Positions 52,401 through 61,400 of a DNA stretch of 64,000 nucleotides are shown here, piece after piece. Numbering within the stretch: the first letter of the stretch is position 1; each line of letters opens with the position of its first letter. Both the position numbers and the translations under genes were made by a program. Below the pieces are notes generated by a model. It saw only the letters and a list, made by a program, of their open reading frames with translations, did no database searches and was not told the origin of the DNA. The stretch is taken from assembly GCA_964017185.1 (NCBI GenBank), contig OZ024871.1, positions 57,959,226-58,023,225 on the forward strand, written 5' to 3'. Origin of the DNA: Rugalucina vietnamica (taxonomy: Eukaryota > Mollusca > Bivalvia > Lucinida > Lucinidae).

Positions 52401-55400
52401 TTGTTCAAGACAGGCATGTTTCAAAGAATTGAAAATTAAATTAATTTTACTTAATTTAAACATGGTGTTCAGAGGTCTCATTCACAGGCCTGTAACTTGA
52501 AAAAATGCACACTACCCTATACTTATTTTGTTTTCAAATGTCTTGTGTTGTATTTTGGAATCCAAAAAGAGTGGTTAGAAAAAAAGTTTAAATACTTTTT
52601 CATTGGCAGCGAACATCCTTAAATGTTTCTAGGTTAATTCTTTTTTTTAAATTTTATTATCCAAATCAAAAACATATTTTATACAATGACATATTCATGC
52701 TTGTACTATTTCTCTATATATGAATACATTATACTGGTTTTAAAAGACGTCTTTATATACTGAAGTCTATTAAGACGTATTTATACATTTCTTATATCAA
52801 AACTTAGAAGAGAGAGAGAGAGGAGGGGGAGAGAGAGAGAGATATGGAGAGAAATTCCGGATTTCGCAGCGGAACACAGCGAAAAAGTATATCTGTCATT
52901 ACGGATAAAAATCAATTGACCAGTGTTTCGCAGCGAAAAAGATGACAGTCACAAAAGTTTTTTTTTTTGTTAAATTTAATTTTTTGTTTAAATTTAATTT
53001 TTATGTTTCGCGACGAAAAAGATGACAGTCACAAATTTTTTTTTTTTTTTTTTTGTTTAAATTTAATTTTAATTTGGATGTATTTGTATCATTTCAAGTA
53101 ACATGATCGTATTATGCTGACGGTCATGACGCTCAAGAAAAAATCTTACCACTTAGTATGCGGCATGACACTACAAATGTCTGAAATTATCACCATAGAA
53201 AAAGAAAATCTTAACAGATCATTTTGTTTCATTGTTAACATGAAATATTAATCTAAAATGTCAGCGTTAGTGAGCAATACCATGTATGTGTCCATTGTTG
53301 TTGGTTTTATGCCATTACTGTGTGGTCTCTTGTAGCTTGATAATGGGCTATTATGCTTATATAATTTACTTATACAGTGGTGTTATGGCTAAAAACCCAA
53401 TTAACGGCTGATTGTAAAATTTTGAGGCAAATTTGTGAGCGGAATTTCGCACAGAAATTTCGCAGCGAAATTCCCCACGAAATTCCGGATTTCGCGGCGA
53501 AATTTTGTGGCGGAACACGGCGAAAAAGTATATCTGTCATTATGCACAAAAATCAATTGACCGGTGTTTCAGGGTGTTTCGCGACGAAAAAGATGACAGA
53601 CACAAAAGCTTTTTTTTTGTTTAAATTTAATTTTAATTTGGATGTATTTGTATCATTTCAAGTCCTATCAATATTTTGTTTTCGTTTCAATTTTGTATAA
53701 TATCGTTTTAGTCCCGACAGTCACAAAAGTTTTATCGTTTAAATTTCATTTTAATTTGTATTAATTTATTTCTTTTCAAGTCGTATAAATATTTGTTTTC
53801 TTTTCAATTTTGTATGATAATTGTATAAGTTAAGTGTTTTATTCGTGTCTAAATGCTTTGAAGTTTTTGAGACCCTAATTATCGGCTTTGTGTTTATTTT
53901 CATGCTCCTTTACAGATTAATCAGACCTACCCAATAATATTAGATCCTATTATCTAGCTTAATTAACAGAACAAAAGCTTATAGCGGTGTAAGCAATGTT
54001 CATGGGATGATTGCCCACAGATTTGTTTGTTTGTATCAGGGTCTCTATAGAAGGGGTCAAGAATCTTTGTCCTATGTTCAAAACTCTTGTATGTCAGTTT
54101 CGTATTTACTCACCCAAAAAACATACTTTCAAAATTTATAATTAATGTCAATTTACCATAATCCTGTTATTAATTCTTTCATTTTTTCTTTATCAGAACA
54201 TGCTAAATTATCCAGTCTTCATTAATAATAGTACTATAGTTTGGAATTTATATTTGTTTTGACTTAATATGTACCACAGTGTCCATTTTCACATTTTTTC
54301 ATGCATTTTCACAACTTTATGGAACATTGCACAATTTATTTTGATGAAAATTGTATGAATGTAAAGCTGATGTGATGCATTGCTTATTGGTATGTATTTC
54401 ATATCTTTAATTGGTATTTCACGATTTTTACTGTGATAAATTCACTTTTGAGTAAGTTTTTTTAGCAACTTCTTACACTGTTCGTATATGGTACTTGACA
54501 TACCTGAGTTTTTGATTATTGGAAAAATCAATGCATAGTTTCTTGACCCCTTCTATAGAGACCCTGTTTGTATTGAGGCTGAACGTCCCAGTCACCAATT
54601 TTTCAGTCATGTCTGGACGGAGCTACCGTTTCCTGGGTATTTTAAAAGTAGTACTGTGGGTAGTTAATGTGCCTTACTCAAGGACACAACACGGTGTCGC
54701 CAGTGCGGATCGAACTCATGGAGTCTGATGCACTACAACTATGCCACGGCGATCCCAACCCACAGATGTATACAAGTCCAGATTACTGCATGATAGGCAG
54801 CCTGCATTTCTTTTTCAGCTTTAATTTAATTTTTCGCAGATTACTGCATGATAGGCAGCCTGCATTTTTTTTTCAGCTTTAATTTAATTTTTCACAGATT
54901 ACTGCATGATAGGCAGCCTGCATTTCTTTTTCAGCTTTAATTTAATTTTTTGCAGACTACTGCATGATAGGCAGCCTGCATTTCTTTGAGCTTTAATTTA
55001 ATTTTTGGCAGACTACTGCATGATAGGCAGCCTGCATTTCTTTGAGCTTTAATTTAATTTTTGGCAGACTACTGCATGATAGGCAGCCTGCATTTCTTTT
55101 TCAGCTTTAATTTATTTTTTTTGCAGACTACTGCATGATAGGCAGCCTGCATTTCTTTTTAAGCTTTTAATTTTTTGCAGACTACTGCATGATAGGCAGC
55201 CTAAATTTTTTTAAGCTGTGGTAAATTGTATACTTGAAAGTTTAATCAATACTTAAGGTTGTCAAAGTAGTGAATCAGCAATTGCTTCGTAATGGAACTA
55301 AGGTCAAGAAGTTTGCTCCCTCAGAGTGAGATCTGTCGATTCTACTCTAGAAGATTGGGAAAGAGAAAGGTTAAGATTGAATGAGACTGCACCAAATGAC

Positions 55401-58400
55401 TCACAGGAACAATTTCGTTCCGACACACACAGGGGAACTTCACCCCAAAGACCAATGTCACCAAGAAGACTAGACAACCCTGATCCCTATCAGAATAATG
55501 ACCTTCCCTTATGGAGGAGTTCATTTCAAAGCCCTGAAAGAAAACCCCAAGTTGACTTTGAAGAAACCTTTCAAGGATTCTTAACACATTCACCAATGCA
55601 TGAAACAGAGAGACAACCATACCAAGCAGTGCGCGAAAATAGTGCATTTCGACCAGTTATGACTGGTCAGGACTACACCGTCACGAGAAATAGCTTGAAC
55701 TCAAACCGTGTAAACCACCCAACATACAGGGCCCCTGAACCATTACATGTACATGTACCTCATGAGCATGTATCTGATAGACAATCATTAAGGCCCCAAT
55801 TTCAACAGTATGGTCCATATAGAGCACCTGATGAGATTGCAGTTAGACCATTTGACTACAATAGATTATTACCCAGAAATTATGACAACAGATATCAGTT
55901 CAATGATATAAAACCAAGACCTCCGTCCTTTGATAGAAAACCAGATGCATGGGAACCCTTTTTGATGCAAAGGTTTTCGGAAGATTTCATAGGTTTCCCG
56001 CCCAAAGTTTGAGTGTTTCTGGCAGCTTCTGTGTGATTTGTATAGAAAATATGTTGCATTCTTCGTAAAATTCAACATTTGGCCGATGCAACAACATAGC
56101 GGAAACATCTTGATGTTACATACATGCAGCATAAATCTATGTCAAAGGGGGAGGGGGTCAGATTTTTTCAAAAAAATATTTTGTCAGAAAACATATTTTT
56201 TGCAATAGATTTTCAAGGAAATGCTACAATATGCTTATTGCAACCCAAAATTTTGGGTAGAAACTATTTATCCACGAATAACAGGTACAACATCTTTATT
56301 AGAATTATAACTGTAAACAGCACGGTCCATCACTTATGCAAAAACCTGCACCTTAAATATACTATGCAAAATAGAGCAAATTTTACTTTGAACAGTGACT
56401 CCATATGTTTTGTAGACATTAGGGAAGTTCTTCTGACAATGGCTTGCATGTATCAAGTTATGGTAGAACCAGTCTTTGTGTGATGCTGAAGTGACATTTG
56501 ATTTAAGCCCACGGAGGCATATCTCAAGTAAAACATAAACAATCAAATATTGATATACTTATTTTGCACAGTATATCTATATGCATCATAAGTTTACACC
56601 TTGTGTATACCTATTAAAATAGGACAGTCAGTCTGTTCATTCAGGTAGAACATATATATACAGTATATTTCCATAGCCCTGGTGAATTACAAATAATGGA
56701 CCTGAGCCCATTTTTCGGTTTTGGGGCTTTTTGACAGCCTTCCCCCCCTTGCCCAAACATGGCATTTGGATATAATATGAGCGTCGTCACGCATAAAAGG
56801 TCCTTAGCGTAATTCATGACGTTGCGAGATATTGACGTCAAAAGCGACGCGTAAATTACGCGACAAATTCATTCCCAATTAACGTCCGTGCGTGCATGTA
56901 TTATTTAAGCTTAGCGGCTTGTGTTTGCATAGAATGGCGTTTGTTATCTCTGTTAAAAGTCACCGGTAAGTGGATATGTATATGGTAAAAAGAATTGACC
57001 TTCAATAATAAGACAGACAAATCATGAAAACTACATACATCATATCGCTAAAACATTATCAAAATGTACCAACATAGCCGCGACCGTCTATTATCTCGAC
57101 GGCTCTGTTAGGATGTCAAACAGTGTCAACGGTGAAGTATTATCAATTTGGCGTGTCACCACTAAATCATTCAGATTTAGACGCATGCATGTATGCACAG
57201 ATTTGTTTTCTGGTCAGTGTTATCACAAGATCTGAATTGAATTTAGTCTTGTTGGACCAAAATCTGATCAAAAATATTTTCCCGTCTTTCTCTCTACATG
57301 TTCTGATCTTTCCAAAAAAGCCGCTTGTTATATTTTAATTCAAGGGAGAGCAATCTTTAAAAAAAACATAACACGCATGTGGTTTGAAGCTGAAAATGTT
57401 TTGTATTTTTATTTTGTTTTAAAGCAAAAGCAAACAATAAACATAAAATTTAAAAGTGTACTATTTTGCATCTTTTTTACGTTAATTATTACAAATATGC
57501 GAGTCCATTAAACAAAGAACTATTAAAATTAATATTATTATATAGCCATAGTCAGTGTACTTGCGGACCGATGTCAAATCGAGAAAAGGCATCAAATAAA
57601 CCATTTCCGCGCGAATTTCTTATGTCAGCAGCCGACAGATGCACGATGTTCTTTCCGCCGGATACAAATGGACCCAGTAGTCCGCAGTATGATACATTTT
57701 TAGAAAAGAAAAAAAAAATCATATCCCCACATGCACACTCGTCGTACAGACACAGCGGATCTTAAGGTCTCAGGAAAAAAAGTTTATCATTCGGCTGATC
57801 GCACGGGTGATGCGAGGTGTCCGTGCAATGCCTGTGAAATAGCACGGATATCGTGCAGCAATCCTAAGAAAATCCCACAACGTCCACACTATTATCGTGC
57901 GGCCGCTTTGCTGTGTGAGTATTTTACAGATTTTGTCGGAGCCAGATGTAGTAATAAAAGAAGTGAAACGACGTGACCGAGGCACAGGCTGCAGTTTTAT
58001 TGACCAATACAACGATTCCCGTCATTTGCTTTTATTGGTCGTTGCCATATAGATCTAATTATATTAATTTATTTATCTATTTATTTATTCTTTTTTATTT
58101 ATTTTTTTTAATTCAGTTTTACGTCCTTTTCAAGATGATTTCAGCTCATATTAGACGGGCCAATCAGTAGGTGGGGCGATAACGGGAGAACCCCGAGAAA
58201 AACCACCTGACACACCCGCAAGCAGAGCTTGGCTTGTCTCACATGTGGCCAGAGCGGGGCTCGAACCCACACCGGACACAGCGGTGATTATTTATTTATT
58301 TCAGAATATAAGGTTTTATACTATGATATTTAGAAATGCATGACAACACACGGTTATCGTGACATCGCATTGCAGTGTACGGAGATCTTGCATTGTTGTT

Positions 58401-61400
58401 GAACGGAAGATCAGAAAATAGCATAGAATAGATCACCTTACTCCACTTCTGGAGAAAAATCACCAAGGCGGTCACATTTACCAGCAAACAGAGAATCTAC
58501 ACACAGTGTGTGTTCAAACAGCGGAACGGCGTCGACGTTTACAACGTCCAATCAGATTGGCGAGATTTATGTTTTTTGACGTAAAGTTTGGATTACGTCA
58601 CGTCGCGTGACACAATGTTGTTCATGGAAGTATGAACACAGATGAACATCTAATGGTTCATCTAAGGAGGTTTTAGAAAAATGTAAATATTGTATAATGA
58701 CTTAGGACGTACAACTGAGTTTTTTTCATTGACGACGTCGTCACGTCGTTTGAACGACGTCACAATTTTGTTGTAACAATGGTGAGGGTAGACAACTTTG
58801 AAATGCCATAGAAACATCAATAACAGAGATACCGTCTTCAAATTTTCACAAGTTGTTACGAATATGTCTCTCTTTTAAAAAATGTAAAAATTGGAATTTC
58901 GATAAAAATTACCCTAAGGACCCTTTATGCGTGACGACGCTCATATATCATTTATAAAAGTACAGTTGTGTTCAAAATATTTTGGTTGGGCAAGGGGGGG
59001 AACATGGTCTTATAAAAGGTTTCCTATTTCCTATATGATGCTATATTAAAGTTAAAGATTTTGTCCAATTTTTAAAGAACCACTGCATGAGTTACACAAA
59101 ACATTACATGCTTAAAAAAACAATAGAAATTAATTTTTCGACTGCAATAAACGTCATTTCAGTGCCTGGAACGCGAGATTTTGAAAATTTCTTGGGCATT
59201 TCACAAAAGAAATCTTCCGAAAACCTTCAGATGATGTCACGAAGCTATGGATGGCCAGATTACAAATTTCGTGACCAACTTATGTTTGCCTTAAGGGGTG
59301 AAGCCCTACTGTTTGCATCAAACTTGCCCATTCATGTAAGGGAAGATACAGAATTACTTATAAGTGCTATGGAACAACGGTTCAGACAGTGTTTACTTGC
59401 CGAGACCCATAGAGCAAATCTCAATAATATCAAGAAACAGTCTCGAGAGACAATTCAACAGTATAGTGCCCGAGTAAGCCAGTTAATGACCCGTGCATAC
59501 CCAGGAATACAGGGTACTGGGATCTTTGAAAACTTAATAGCCATTGAACATCTGTTAAGGGGGCTCCCTGATCAGAAAATGGCATATGAAATCTTGACCA
59601 AGAAACCAAGAACTCTAGCAGAAACTGTGGACATGATCTCATGGCATGAAGCTTGCCGCCAACAGACTGTTATGAGTTCAGGAATTCGTAGAATTGAGGA
59701 CTATAGCTCGAAATATGATTCAGATGACTCTGATGTGTCCATGAACTTGCGCAGAGTGAGTGGGAGAAAGATAGTGACTGAGGAAAGAATTAATCAGCTT
59801 TGGCGTGATATGAAAATGTATCTCAGCCAACAAATTGAAAATATAGTAAATCCCAGCTCTGAAGAGACTAAAAGTGAAGAAAACAGTGAAAATAGTAAAA
59901 AGAAAAATCTGTACAAGGACCTCACTTGTTACAAGTTTAGTGAGAAAGGACACATATCACCTGTCCAGACTGTCCGAAGAAACAGGCAGTTCAGAAATTA
60001 AGGTTACAGGAAAACGAGAAAGGGCTGCCCGAGATGGCCTAAGAGCAGCCCGAGATTTAAGTCAAAAGGCCACAAAAGAAAGAAATAAAGAATGTCTGTC
60101 TCCAAGAGAAGAGAAAACTAATAATCAGAATAATTCTGAAGAAAAGAGTTTATCAAATAAAATGCCAGAAAGTGTCAATTCAACCCAAGATAAGGAGACA
60201 GTGAAAAATAGTGTAAGCACTATAAAAGAAACCATTTCTGAAGAGAAGGAATCACCCTCTGTACCCGTGATACAATCAATTACCTTACGTCGGAGACTGA
60301 TACAACAAGTCAATTTGTTCAAGATAAAAAATAAATGAGCCAATTGCTTTTTGTTCATTAAATTTCACCTCTTTATGAAACTTTGTCATCTACTCAATAA
60401 TTTCCTTTTCATCCGACTACTTGCAGCACAGTGACATTCAGAAAAACGCTATTTTTAGAAAGTGTGTGATTTCTTATGGCGTTTTTCACAAGTTATGGAA
60501 TTTGGGTAGCCCAAAGAAAACATGGCTTCCGCGGTAGGAGATCATTGATAATTTGTGGCGATCTTTGTAAATAAACAAGTAATCGCACAGCATTTGACAG
60601 ACAAAAGGTAAGTGCATAACTTTGTTTGTTGTTCTGCAAACAGAAACATTAAAGCGTATGTGCGTGAAAACCCATATCGCCGGGATAAATATTCGTATCT
60701 CTTCGAAAAGCTAGTACTTCTCTTCTTTGTGATAATGGCACTCCCTCAATTACTGAGGATTATCTGCCATGCGCTAGAATGGTATTTACAATGAGTTTGG
60801 AAAAAAGATGGGTATTTGTGCTAAAGGAGCGTTAAACTTGTAGCAGGGAGCTGTTAACCTGGAGTTCGTACTCAATTACATCAAAGGTTCCATCTCCTGC
60901 ACCGCCACACCATTTAATGAGTCAAGTGTCATTATTATTTGGCACCAATTAGAAGAATCTGCGGATAATTTACTTGTCTGGTTCCCGTTTTAGACTATTA
61001 TTTACATGCATGTGCTGACAACCAGTTACTACCCGGATTTCATGAAATGAAAATAAAAAAAAAATAATAATTTGTTATACATGCACGTTGCATACACATT
61101 CAATTGTCAAAAGCGATTGACTGAGCGACATGATAAATGTAAAAACTTTTGCTCTGGCATCGAAAACATCTAATTTTTGACAACGAAAATAATCGGAAAC
61201 ATACTTTGATTAAATTGACGTCATTCGCTCTGTCAGTACTTCAAATAATTCCTTATTTCAATTAGTTCCTTTTCGTTGCTGATGAGAATAAAAACATGTA
61301 TAGAAAATGATCGAAATAAATTTTGCATTAAATTTTACAAATTGCATTACTTTGTACATGTATTTTATGTGCATGTATTTGTTTTCAAGCGCTTTCATTT

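Larger units (their letters stand above)
55970..59227. mobile_element. Insertion splitting the Gag remnant
   Basis: AAGGTTTTCGGAAGATTTC at 55970-55988 is repeated exactly inverted at 59209-59227. This can be read as 19-bp TIRs. Alternatively the outer bases are target sequence with a 7-bp duplication TTCGGAA (one mismatch), leaving short GATTTC/GAAATC ends. Inner inverted blocks (TTCCCCCCTTGCCCAA at 56739 and its inverse near 58987) support a TIR structure. A second element sits inside at 56778-58943. Confidence 0.65.

Noticed and set aside
57466..57976. Two overlapping plus-strand ORFs inside the 2.2-kb TIR element
   Set aside because: No transposase motif, no family resemblance, short and frame-shifted relative to each other. 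Noted only as part of the element.
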